The position numbers and the translations under genes were made by a program. 49,070 nucleotides of DNA, taken from assembly GCA_001598975.1 (NCBI GenBank), contig BBXU01002704.1:1-49070 (forward strand), given 5' to 3'. Of this stretch, positions 22,919 to 34,300 are shown piece after piece (positions within the stretch are counted from its first letter, which is position 1; every line of letters begins with the position of its first letter). This DNA is from Parachlorella kessleri (lineage: Eukaryota; Chlorophyta; Trebouxiophyceae; Chlorellales; Chlorellaceae). The notes beneath the pieces were generated by a model. It searched no databases, was not told where the DNA came from, and saw only the letters and a program-made list of their open reading frames with translations.

Positions 22919-22955
22919 GTGATGATGTTAGCTGCCGGGCAGGGCGTGGAACTGA

Positions 22956-22960
22956 TGTAA
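22956..22960 (+). terminator. TGTAA polyadenylation signal after UEV
   Basis: TGTAA, the usual chlorophyte polyadenylation signal, occurs 37 bases after the UEV stop codon. No other copy lies between. Confidence 0.6.
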
Positions 22961-24689
22961 TGCGGAAGAACTTTTACAGGGTGGCACGATTTGTTTGATG
23001 AGGATATATTGTCGCGGCAATCACTTGGCATTTACCTGCAAGGACTACTGCTCGCCGCGCCGGCGAAAGGTTGAAGGCCAAGGAGGAATTAGGTTGTGTT
23101 TTTATTAAAGCTAGTTGGCAGGCATTGACGTAGGTGGTGGGCAGCCAGGCTTGTTCTACTGCCGTGTTCATAAGGAGGCTTGGCCAGCTGGAGCAGCAAG
23201 CTGTTCACCTCTTACCCTGCCCTGTACACCCTATCACGTAAGGGAGCCTTTGCATGCCGCCCTGGCAGATTAAGCAACTCATTCTTGCAAGAGCCCACTG
23301 CATGCAGCAGAGTATATGGGAGAGACCTACTTGATTAAAACTCAGGCACGAGTCAGGCACATTCTGCATTCAGCCCTGTCAGTCCAGCTAACTTCTCACT
23401 CCCTGTTCGCACTACCTTCCCCCTTGCTTGTATCATGACCTTTCGGTGGCGCCCTCCCTGCTGCGTCTGCTGCGCCATGATAAGACAATGCAGGCCTCAT
23501 CCGCTTTGCCACTCCTGCAGACAAGCTTAATCGAGGGCTGTTTCAAGTTTATACAGCGCCTTGCGGCTGTTGGGTTGCTGGGAGCTCCAGCTAGTGGACT
23601 GGTTTGTTCGGCAAGTTGCTGCCTACCGCAAGTACCGGTCCGAGTTGACTGCAAGCTCACACGTCCATGGTCAGTGTTAGACCTGCCTCGTTGCCCAGGA
23701 ACCGGTGCTTTGGGTGGCCGGAATACTGAAACACGTCAGCGACAGGCACCCGCTGGAGCCCCCCCCCGCAGAGGTGCAGCTGGAAAAGGTTTGGTGCGCG
23801 CGCCTGGGCCGGTGTTGGCTTTCCCCATTGTTCTGCGGCACTTGCAGTTCCCTCGTGTGCAACAACTCCGGCCCTTACCCAGGCTGCGGTGATAGCACTC
23901 CCCTGCGCTGTCATTCTGTGGCATCAAGGCCCTGTGTTGGCTTTGCCACACACCGCGTGCAGGTGCCAAGCTGCCTGTTCTGGCTGGCACCAACCGGGGC
24001 ACAGCGGCCATGCGGGGCGTCTGTGAGGCCCACCAGAAGTCAATCGGCGGCTACCTGTCCGGCCTGGATAGCAGGACCTTCTTTGCGGTGCCGACCAGGG
24101 GCTAGCCAGGGCGGACAGGCATCCGGGGGTGGACCTGTGGTGGGGCTCACAGATGTCCTGCCTGGCCCCTTCACTAAAGGAGTACCCCGGCTGGTGCAAG
24201 CCAGTGAGGCCGGTCCATGGTCCAGAGTTGCATCGGGGCGGACACAAGGTGGGTAAGAACACAGTCCACTCTCTTGTGTAGGGAGAGCTACACAGGGTGT
24301 GCAACTTGTCAAGACGGAATGCATGAGGACAAGAGGTGTGACAGCTGGGCCGGGTGGCGGAGGTTAGCCTCGCATGGATGTTGCAGAGATGTTGTGGCAT
24401 ACTTTCATTAGCTCTTGCTGCTTGTGCCACTCTTGGCGCTCTCGGGAAACTTGATAGGGATAAGCAGACTGCCATTGACTTGGACCAGCACATGCTTTGC
24501 CTTGCCAGGCAGGGGTGTAGGACCCCAAGCAACCTGGGTGCCTGTTGTCGCCCCCGTCCTGCAGGCTCCATGCAGGGCCGCGCACCTGGAGAGGCAGCAT
24601 TCGGCTAGGGCAGCTGCAGGAAGCCCCTTTGCAACGGCAGTAGGCCCTGCCTTGCGAGCCCAAGCACGCCCGCCGGCCTCCCCTAGCGG
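22961..24689. other. Stretch without a supported gene
   Basis: About 1.7 kb. One frame at about 23584 reads WELQLVDWFVRQVAAYRKYR and looks like the first half of a helicase-associated unit. A later frame has LGGRNTETRQRQ. Both are interrupted and could be older members of the array that starts at 24690. Nothing else is recognised. Confidence 0.35.
23357..23420 (-). repeat. Dispersed ~60-base repeat, copy 3
   Basis: The reverse complement of the unit seen at 5337 and 21308, including the CAGGGCTGAATGCAGAATG end. It lies in sequence with no recognised gene. Confidence 0.7.
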
Positions 24690-25250
24690 TGCCAGGTGGC
24701 AGGACTGGTCCGCCTGCTGGCAGGTAGGGAGGGTGTACCCTGTTGACGGCAAGCATGATCCGTTAGTACAGCAGCAGCGGCAGCCGCCGCCGCCGGCGGA
24801 GCAGCAGGAGCACGATAGCTGGCTGCAAACTTGGGACCAGGTTCCAGCCTTCCAGCGGCAGCACGGCCGGCCGCGACGCAGAGGGCCCGCTGCAGCCTGG
24901 CGAGGGGCCACTGGGATTGCGGTGCACAGAGCAGCAACGGCGCAAGGGGGCGTCCCTGTTAGTGGAGGAAAGGAAAGCCCTTCTGGCTGTTCTGGGCTGG
25001 GGCTGGTGGGCCACCAAGTAAGCGGGTTACCAAGCCCTGGGAGCAGTGGCGGCAGGATGTGCAGGCGTTCTACCAGGAGCACGGCAGGTGGCCCCGCAAG
25101 GCGGCGGGGCGGAGTAGTCCTTTCTTGCCAGGCCAAAAGGCAATCGGCAAATGGGTAATATGGCAACGACAGTGCTACAATGGCCATAAGCAGCTGTCGC
25201 TGTCAGCCAAGCTAATTACAAACTTGAGAGCGTGGTCAGGGCGTGCACAG

Positions 25251-25800
25251 TCGTGCAGAGAAAGCGATGACACCCATCATTGGTGAGTAGGTCATACATG
25301 CACACCAACAAGCCTCGACTAATGCCTTGATTAATGACTTGCAGGGCGCTGTACTTCTTCTTGAAGTAGGAGGAGTCCCCCAAGCTAGCGGTGATTATGC
25401 GAAGTGGAAAGTCAACAAGGACCCCTACAAAGGCATGCCTGACATCGCCAAGGTGCGTTTCTGATCGGCTGGCTAGTAATGTTTGGTTGTGTTGTAGGGC
25501 AGACAGGCAGGTGGCCAGCGTACACCGTGTGTCAGAAGTTGCTCTTACAACACAACCAGACATTACAACGCCAGCCCATCACAAACGCAGGTTGGCCATG
25601 TCAGGCATGTCTTTGTAGCGCTTGTCCTTCTTGGTGTTCCACTTCCTATACGCATCGCTGAGCTCGGGGAACTCGTCATACTTCAAGAAGAAGGACAGCG
25701 CCCTGCAAAGTCAATGATCAAGGCGTTAGTCGATGCTTGCTGGTGTGCATGTATGGCATGCTGACAGGCGATGGTTTGTCATCGCTTTCTCTGCACGGGT
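25251..25800. repeat. Inverted duplication, two ~250-base arms
   Basis: The left arm (25251-25500) starts CGTGCAGAGAAAGCGATGAC. It matches the reverse complement of the right arm (about 25545-25800) along its whole length with scattered substitutions and small indels. The spacer is about 45 bases. Each arm carries the same acceptor and terminal exon. The right-arm copy is open on the minus strand; the left-arm copy has an early stop and a frameshift. Confidence 0.85.
25579..25702 (-). CDS. Terminal exon of an unrecognised lysine-rich protein
   Basis: On the minus strand, an acceptor GACTTTGCAG opens a frame reading ALSFFLKYDEFPELSDAYRK and ending KDMPDMANLRL, with TGA at 25581-25579. Two TGTAA signals follow within about 45 bases downstream on the same strand, as expected for a real gene end. 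The product is rich in Lys, Asp and Tyr, and I do not recognise the family. Upstream exons would lie to the right, where I found none that fit. The left arm of the inverted repeat holds a damaged copy of the same exon on the plus strand (stop right after FFLK). This one is either the source or a younger copy. Confidence 0.45.
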
Positions 25801-26730
25801 GGGCGCGCCATGGTCACACCAGATACCTCTAGCCACAATGCATCCCACGCCTCACCCCTGTGTGCAACAAGTGCAAGATATGGCATCTCACAAATCACCC
25901 ACTTTATGATTGTACATGGTTAAACTGCCTCTGTGCTTGCAGCTTGTTTCCCCCCTCCCCCCTTTCTGATCTTGCCTGCTTATTGACGCAGCTAGCACCC
26001 GCCATGCTGCTGTCTGACCCCTTCTTGTCACTCGCATGTCCATATTAAGCCACCCACTTGCTGGCGGCCACCACCAGCAGGTCCTGTATGTCATCGATGG
26101 ATATCCTCAGCTGGTTCCTACACCCGGCTGGACTTGGGAGAAGTTCTCAAACAAGCCCTGGGGGCTCCGCTGCCAGCAGTTACGCGAACCTGAGTGCCAG
26201 CATGGGCAGCTGCTAAGGGCCTACCGCAGCAGTAGCTCGTTCCTGCCTGGCAAGGGGGCTTAGGAGGGACTGGGTGGGTATCCAGCGGGAGCAGTACAAG
26301 GGCCAAGTATAGTCAGCCGACCAGATGGCAGCCTTGGAAGCAACACCTGGCTGGTGCTGGGCGAACCTCGCAGGGTAGCTTGGGAGGTGCAGTTGCGGGA
26401 GGTTTGCACTTCTGTGCGGCAGCATGGCAGGATCCCCCGGGCGAGGGTTACAAGTGCGCGCGCTTCAAGCTGAGTGAGGGACAGTTCGGCTTGTGGGGCA
26501 GTATACAGAGGTGCGCTTCACAAGCAGGGCTGCTGAGGCTCGCTTGACGGCAGAGCAGCAAGCAGCTCTGGCCATTGTTTGGGCTGGTGGTGGATTAAGA
26601 GGCGACGAGTGGGAGCAGCGGCGGCAGCAGTTGGAGGCCTTTGCGCTACAGTATGGGCGCATGTCGCGAGCCATAGGACGCAAACGGAAGGAGGCTAGGA
26701 TAGGGGGGGAGCAGGAGCTGGGTTAGTATC

Positions 26731-28372
26731 GGCAGCATGCAGGACAGCGACAGTGGGGGGTGAGCAGGCACGCGCCGCTGTCGGCCATGCAACTTGCAGG
26801 GCTGGAAGTCGTTGGTTTAGCAAGGAAGGACCCTGACTGCAGGTACCCTTATACTTTGCCGAGCAGATTGTATGGAATGTGTAGTAGACTGTTGCTGTAG
26901 GTCTTCCTGAAGTTAACTGTCCGATCAACCAGTATAAAACAGAAGCTTATAGCTCTCAAATATATGGGAAAGGCCTCCTTGGTAGACTGCTGTGGTTATG
27001 CCAGCTTGGTTGTGTACTACGCTAACTGACTCTGGGAGCTGAATGTGACCCAGCCACAGTGCTGTACAGGCCAGTGTGCACGAGTTACTTGCCGCTTGTG
27101 GAAGGAGCTGGGCGAACAGGAAGCGAGTGGGTCACAGTGGGGCATGCAGTGTATGCTTTGTTTGCATTTTGTTGTGTCCTCCTGAAGGTCTCTGGGGTTC
27201 GAGCTAGAGCTGCTTGGACTTGCTGGGGTTAGAGACTGTACAGTGTGAGCTTTAGAGCTCTGCAGACTAGCTAGTGAGTGATGGCTATTTACAATGTAAG
27301 AGATGAGGGCATGACGAAAGGACTATCAAGAGTGCATGCAGGCCATACCAATGTCATTGCCACGAGGCAACGAGCACGCCTTGCAAAAAAAAGGCAGGCT
27401 GAGAATGGGGTTCAAAAGAAAAACGCCACACAATTGCATGTCTTGAAGATGAGTCGCCAAATTGTCTCGGTCATGTCAGTCCGTCAGTTGATTGGTACAG
27501 GATGAACCCACAATGAAGAGGTGGTCATAGCCTAGAACAGGACGGAGCAGGGGCTCATCAGCAAAGGCGCACAGGCAAGCAGCCAGCGGTACCAATTTCC
27601 CCCGTACTGCAAGGCCTCCAACGAAACAGCCAGCCAGCTCAGCCAAGCTAGCATCGACCCTGCATGCGGCCCTGCATATGCAGGGTGCACGCATGCACCC
27701 AGCGGTACCAATTTCCCCCGTACTGCAAGGCCTCCAACGAAACAGCCAGCCAGCTCAGCCAAGCTAGCATCGACCCTGCATGCGGCCCTGCATATGCAGG
27801 GTGCACGCATGCACCCAGCTGGCAGCGGCAAAGCTGCCACCACTATCCAAGCAAGCATTAAGCTTGGCTCCTAGCTAGCCACTGCATCTCAGCCCAAGTC
27901 AGGTGCCCTGGACCCAAACCCACTATGGGTACCGCAGTGTGAAGAAGAGGAATGAAACATCGTAGAAGAGAAATTTGGCCACCCCAACACACACAATTGG
28001 TTTGGGGGTGCCTGCTGCCCCACGTTGCTGCTGCCCAATCCTTGAGTTCATTGCAGCTACAGCTCTCTTTGATCACACATGAGTCTTGAAGGAGCAAAGT
28101 CTTCAATTCCTGGTCCTACCTGCTTCTACAACATGCTCCACTTGTCGCGCGGCAACCACCTTGGCACTGCCACCGCAGACATTATCTTTTGTCGGGGCAT
28201 TTGGAGGCCAACAGTGGGTGATCCAATGTCGTGGGACATGTGCCTAATGCAGCAGGCCGCGCGGCCGCCACAGTTGACCGGCGGTGTTCCCTGCTACACC
28301 TGTAAGGAAGTGCCGGGTCAGGCACCTGCCAGCGCTCTGCTATGCCTGCTACACCTGTGAATGAGTGCCGTG
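26731..28372. other. Stretch without a supported gene
   Basis: About 1.6 kb holding a 116-base tandem duplication (27583-27818) and otherwise no recognised gene. The 3' UTR of CDC6 probably extends into the right part. The first TTACA (TGTAA on the minus strand) that I see downstream of the CDC6 stop is near 27287. Confidence 0.4.
27583..27818 (+). repeat. 116-base tandem duplication
   Basis: Two essentially identical head-to-tail copies, 27583-27698 and 27699-27814. Each begins CCAGCGGTACCAATTTCCCC and ends near GGTGCACGCATGCAC. Each contains palindrome-like GCATGC and CATATG motifs. The near identity indicates a recent event. Confidence 0.95.
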
Positions 28373-31300
28373 TCAGGCACCTACCACTGTCCGGACTTGT
28401 GGGGTGTCTGCCACTCCCATCACCACATCATCCTCGTGGCACTGCACCAGGCGCAGCAACAAAGGCACATAAGCTTTGTAAGTTTTTTGCAAGATAACTG
28501 TGTGGAAGGGTGTGATGAGTATCTCATGGACTGGTCGGACTACTGCTCTCCACATAACAAACGCTTTGCACGGCATGGAGCGACTGCTGCCCAGAGCAGA
28601 CCCATGCAAGCGTCAGGACGAGACAGCGCACTTCAGAACTCCGCACGTGTGACCCCAGTGGAGCCTACAGCAGCCTGAAGCTGGTATGCAGTCATACCAC
28701 CGGCTGAGATCCAAGGGGCTGTGGAAATCACTCCTTGTGCTGCACACCTGGGGCACCCGGGCAAGCCTGAGCCCACAAGGCTTCAGAAGGACGCCACACA
28801 GGCGAGTCTGACGGAAGCCGCCATGCGCGACTTGCCTTCAGGAAAACCCTCCTCAGTCAGGGGCTTACCTCCATGGTGACTCGCCTTAGTAACATGGTGT
28901 CTCATTTTACTAAGGGCTTACCTTCATGGTGACTCTCCTTAGTAAGGGGCTTACCTTCATGGTGACCCTCCTCAGGGAGGGGTTGGAGTTGCGGCTGATG
29001 GCCAGCAGGCTGTCCATGTTGTCGCAGGCGGCATAGAAGAGGGAGGGGTCCCACCGGTCGCGGTAACCAATCTGCACACGCGGCCAGGAGGAGGAAGATG
29101 TTGATGATCCAGTGAGGAGAACGGTAAACATGAACATACAACTGCCCTAGTACCTGGCACAGTGCGACTCTGAAGAGGTCAAACCAGAACCCGCAGCAGG
29201 ACAAGCACTCCGGACGGTCGCCTCCCTTCGCCACCAAAGAAGCTACAGACCCACACCTGCACATGCCTACCTGTCCGCACTGTAGCATGGACATTTCCTA
29301 AATAGCTGTGGAGCACAGCTGCCTTACTCGAAATACCCCCCCCCCTGTCCCACTTCCTAGGTATGCATCTGCCTAGTTGCTGGCACAGCTAATCAACACC
29401 TCAGGACTGTCCCTACACCCTTGACGCTGGCTTCTGCACGCCAGAGCCAGAGCTATCAAAAAGTCGTCTCAGGCAAGACACCCAGCATAACTGCGTAGGA
29501 CCTATAAGCCCAGTATAACAATACCTCCTCTCTGGTTGCAGTACCTGCCACCCTAGACAAAAAAAAGTTATCTGCCTACCTGCTGGCACAGCAGCGTGAA
29601 CACCTCATACAGCTGCCCCATGGATATGTCCCTGCTGCGCCCCGCTGCCGCCGGCGCCAGCGCGGGGGCGCCGCCGCTGCCCGACGTGCCCGCTGCGCCA
29701 CCACTGGTGGCAAAGCTGCCGCTGCCGCCTCGAGAGATGGAAATGGAAGACTGAGGGGACATGAACTGGGCTGCCTGGGCCTGCGTAAGGTGGGAGGAAA
29801 GGACCCGGCCATGTATATCCTTTGTTGAAAAGATGCCTGAAAGGACGGTTGGCGCGGGTAACCCGCAGGACACTGGTGGGCAAACACTTCTAGGAGTGGC
29901 TCAGAAATTTCGCTAGGTCCCACCATTCTGTCAGAGGGCGCATGCACTCGGGTGGAGAGACCATAGCACCTCAAGCCAAACACTAGTAGTGCACTGATGT
30001 GTCAACCCACCCTGCAAACGGTCTTCTTCGATGAAGAAGGCGGTGCAGACAGCAGCGACCGAGCTGCCTTGGGCAGGGGCGTGCCCTTCCCTGCCAGGGT
30101 GTCACCTGCAAGAGCACATGCAGCAGGCAGGCATGAGCTTCAATTTGTATCGCACCTGTTGTTGTTGTGTTGTTGTAAGGCAGTATGTTTGAAAGGCAGT
30201 CGGCGCCGCCGCTTCCAAGGTACTATTAACAGCCAGCAACCACTGGACGAACTCCACGATGCGACCACAAGAGGGCCAGAGCTCTTGCCTTCACAGTGAG
30301 CAAATAGCCAGGGAATTGCCCTGTTATGCAGTGAGGCTCGTGCTGCTGGGCCCAGAGTGTGGGGTGAGTCAGCGCCAGTCAGCTCGTGACTCACCTAGGA
30401 GCTTGGCCACCGCACACATGATGAGCTGCTGCTGGGGAGGGAGCGCCCTGACCATCTGCACACAGCAAACCCAGAGGCTTGGGTACTGCTCCTGCCCCAG
30501 GTTGCAAAGCAGCTCCTATCCGACTGCGACAGCCACACACAAGTGCACACATAGCGCAGCAGAACAGCCTCTTGGCTTACTTTGCATAAGAGATTCTGCA
30601 AGGCACCCTTGTCCCTGGCAGAGGTGTATCACGGCACCAAGGGCCTTGCCTAGCACAAGAGTGACTCGTGCCAACCCCCGCGGCCCCCAGGTACCCTTTC
30701 ATTCAGTACCTGTACATAATGGTTGCTAATGCCGATGCCCCCGGTGAGCCCTCCAAGCGCGGCCCCCATCTGCCGCAGGCCCACCCTCCTGGGACCAGGC
30801 GCTGCCGCTGCGCCTGCTGCCGCTGCTGTGCCAGTCCCCGCTCCCTTTGCAGTCCCCTCGTCCCGCTCCGGCTGCTGCTGAGCCGGCTGGGCTTTGGCGG
30901 CTGCTTCGTGCGCATCCTTGACCAGCTGCGTGAGCGCTTGGGTGCAGGCCTGGAGAGCGAGCCGCATGTCACCGTTGCCGTTGCCCATCTGCAGCCAAGC
31001 AAGCCCCAGGGTTTATCACTTTTCTCGAATCACCCTAATCGACTTTTGCTCAACAATCCTCTTCTCCCAAGAGTTGGTGTACGTCACAAGCCCACCTGCA
31101 ACCAAGCACGCCCCTGGGACCACAACACTTTCAGAGGTAACGGGAACTCCTCACCTCCATATCTGCCCTCGCAGGTACAAGGTCATAAGAAGCTGAAACA
31201 TTGTAATATGGGAACAAAAAGTGACCATGCTAGCATGAGCGGGATACCAGCACCAGTGGGCTCTACCCTCTGCTCAACATCCCCACAATACTAGCCAGCA

Positions 31301-34300
31301 GAGCAGGCAGCATGCAAACAGGGGGTGCCCAGGGACGCCTCTGACCCCAGGCAAGCCCTCCCGGCCAGAAAACCCACCAGCGAACGCGGACTCAACCAGA
31401 CAAGCCACCCACACAGCCAGCCAGGGGGGCGTCACCCTACGCACCTTGCGGGCGCACATCTCGACCGCCCGGGGGTCGAAGCAGGGCCCGGGCAGCGCCG
31501 CCAGCCGCTGCTGCAGCAGGCGGCTGACCTGATAGGACTGGTAGGGGGTGAACGGCACGTGGTGGGGCTTCATGCCTTGCGGGGCGGCTGGGTGGGCCTG
31601 CACCGTGGGAAACAAAGCCGGTGGTTGGGGCACTGCTGCCTGGTGAGGGGTGAAGGGCAGCCCTGGTGGGGCTTCATGCCTGCCAGGTTGGCCTGCATGG
31701 TGAGAGATACAGAGCAGCAATTTTGGCAATGCCGCCTGGCAGGAAGCCCGCAACCACTGGGTGCCAGTTGGATGTACACAGTATATTCAATCCGAGCATG
31801 GGACATAGGAGCTACCTATTTGAACCCCCAACCCACCCACCGGGCTGTTCACTGAAGGCACATACTCACCATGACGTCAGGCATGATCTTGTGCACCAGG
31901 TTGAGGTCGTTCGCGATTCCCACCAGAACCAGCCGCGACCTGGGGTGGTGGGCCAGCACCAGCAGGTCCAGCAGCGGGGAGAAGGCGGCAGCAGCCCTGG
32001 GAGCCTTGGCCTTCCCCGCCCGCGTGCCTGCAAAATGCCCGAGGACATGACAGGAAAGGTGACGTCAGGGTACGTGATAGGGGTCTGATGGCAGTGCAAA
32101 GAAGGCAGCCCTGGCAGCGATAGCTGCCCTGGTCTTGCCAGCCCGCGTGCCTACGAAGTGACCAACATGACAGTGGGGTGTAAGGGTAGGTACCGGGTTG
32201 TGGTGTCACTGTGAGGAGGAGGAATTCTGGTTGCCGCTGCTAGTTGGACAGCCCGCACCTGCATCGACAGGGGAGTACTGCCAAGCCAGCCAGCTGCAAA
32301 AATGCTTACCTAAGGCCTGACTGCTCAGAGCAGCCCTCCCACATCAACCAGCACCCCAGCTTGTAGTTCTTCCATATGACAGAAGCCAGGGCTCAAATCG
32401 TTGGGGCAGCCCTTACCTGAGGCATGGCTGGCCAGCAGCCCGTCAATCTCATCCAGCACAACCACAAGCATCCCTCGCAGCCCGCCTGTGGCGTCCTTAC
32501 GCCCGCCGTCCTTGGCTGCTGCCTTATTGGCGCGCTGCCTTCTCCCCGTGATCGCCCCTGCCCCTTTGGTGCCCCTGCCAGCGCCTCTGCGGGTGGCTGG
32601 ACCCTCATCAGGGGCAGCAACAGGGGGAGCCAAAACCAGCTTTTGAAGCTCTCGGAAGGCATCTGCATTGCTAGGGACTACGTGTTCTGCTGCTGGCCTG
32701 ACCAGGGGATCCACTGCTGCTGCCCCGTGCTCCCCACTGCCGCTGTCATCGGAACCTGCAGGCAAGGTGGGAAGGGGCATGAGGCATGATGTGTGGTCAC
32801 TGCCTGCCGAGCACGGCTTGTGCTGGCAGTAGCCTACTCCAAGATGCCATCAATGGCAGCAGCTGCCTTCCTTGCACAAGGAGACACGCTTCAGTGCCAG
32901 GTAAAGGGCAGCAGCTGTGTCACACCCAACCGAGACTACAACCGCTGGCTGACACACATGTTCAAGCCCCCTTTGTCAAATGTACCAAACAGAAGCAGGA
33001 GCCATGCATCCAGCCAAGCCCTTTGCACTTGGCCTTGGCTTGCCTGTGTGCGACTGGGAGTAGGCAGCGGCAGCGGCAGCAGCGTGATAGCACCCCACAA
33101 TGGCGCCGGCGACCCGCTGGGGGTCTGACAGCGTCATGCAGTTAATAGAGATGAGTGCAGGCAGCAGCAGCTGGGCTGGCTGGGAGGCTGGCTCTGCGGC
33201 AGGCGAGGCCGCCTTGCTGGCACCTGCTGCTGTGCCTGCTGCCGCCGTCTCGGCCGCGCTGTGACTGCTGGCTGCATGGAGCGGCCGGTGGCACTCCCGT
33301 ACCAGCTGCTGCACGGTCAGCGACTTGCCTGCAGAACCCCCAGGAGGCTATAGGTTCCGTACTCGGTTCGATATACCCACTGTTTGGTGGCCAAGCTGGT
33401 TGGCACATGCCCCACAGCCAAACACAGGCACGAGTGAGCGATGCTGCACCAGCATCTTCCGGGGCTCATGCCATGTGATCGCATCAACAAACTGCCACCC
33501 CTCCCCCCACTTTCCACAATGCAAGCCTCTTATTGAACAGTCCCTCCGATCCTATCCCACCACCAGAGGGCTGGGCATAGGCAGAAAGCTGCTAGTTGCG
33601 AGCGAGCACGCCTGCCATCACTGCACGCCGCCCAAACCTGTGCCGGGGAGCCCGCTCACATACAATCCAGTCTTCCTCACTTTTAGAAACACCCTATCAC
33701 AAAAAGAACACGGTTGTCCTTCCACGCCGCCCATACCTGTGCCTGGGAGCCCGCTCACATACAAGGAGGTCCCTGTGCCCTCTCGTAGGTGCTTCTGCAG
33801 GATGCCATCTATCAGCCGCACCTCCCGGTCCCGGCACAGGGGGATGCCGGAGGCGCAAGCACCCAGAGCAAGCACTGACTTGGCCTGGGACACCTGCAGC
33901 AGACGGAGAAAATTCTATGCAAATGTAATATAATTAATTCTTTCATGCTTATTTTGTTCTATGTACATTTAAACACTATGCTGCAGCTGTACGGCTAGGC
34001 TAAGGCTCTGCGGGCATGAACACATGATGCAGCCAGTGATGCGCAGGGCCACGCATTGGCTGGGCTTGGGTCATCTGCAAACACAGAGCAGCAAGCCAAG
34101 CAGCGGCAACATGACACAACAGTTGGATCCTAAAGGGTACCATGGGTACTCGAGCCAGAAGGGCAGCGCTCTTTATTGGCCAGAACACAGCCGCGGTGCG
34201 CCCACCCACTACTCCGTGCAGCGTGAGACGCATACTATCTCACCTTGTCAGGGTCTAGGGGATCAAACCAGGAGGCATCTCCCTCAGCAGCACCTGCCGG

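Larger units (their letters stand above)
24690..26730 (+). pseudogene. Decayed tandem array of helicase-associated-like units
   Basis: At least four units of about 70-80 codons can be followed by eye but only by changing frame. A unit begins W-x-W or WE-x-x-x-x-x-L, then a stretch ending in HGR or YGR. It ends L-x-x-WV-x-QR-x-Y-x-x-G, L-S/T-A-E-x-x-x-L and GW-x-W. Starts lie near 24820 (LQTWDQVPAFQRQHGRPRRR), 25038 (EQWRQDVQAFYQEHGRWPRK), 26131, 26381 (WEVQLREVCTSVRQHGRIPR) and 26610 (WEQRRQQLEAFALQYGRMSR). Ends include LLAVLGWGWWATK and MAALEATPGWCWAN. Stops at 25019 and 26310 and several frameshifts break it. This layout matches the helicase-associated domain found in tandem in algal and some bacterial proteins. 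No helicase core is seen nearby. An inverted duplication splits the array. Exon structure could explain some frame changes, but not the in-frame stops. Confidence 0.55.

Noticed and set aside
24408..25187. 259-codon minus-strand open frame
   Set aside because: Antisense to the helicase-associated-like units. Its composition is that of a shadow frame.
27278..27505. 75-codon Arg/Lys-rich open frame as a gene
   Set aside because: Short, no motif, no supporting splice or polyadenylation context.
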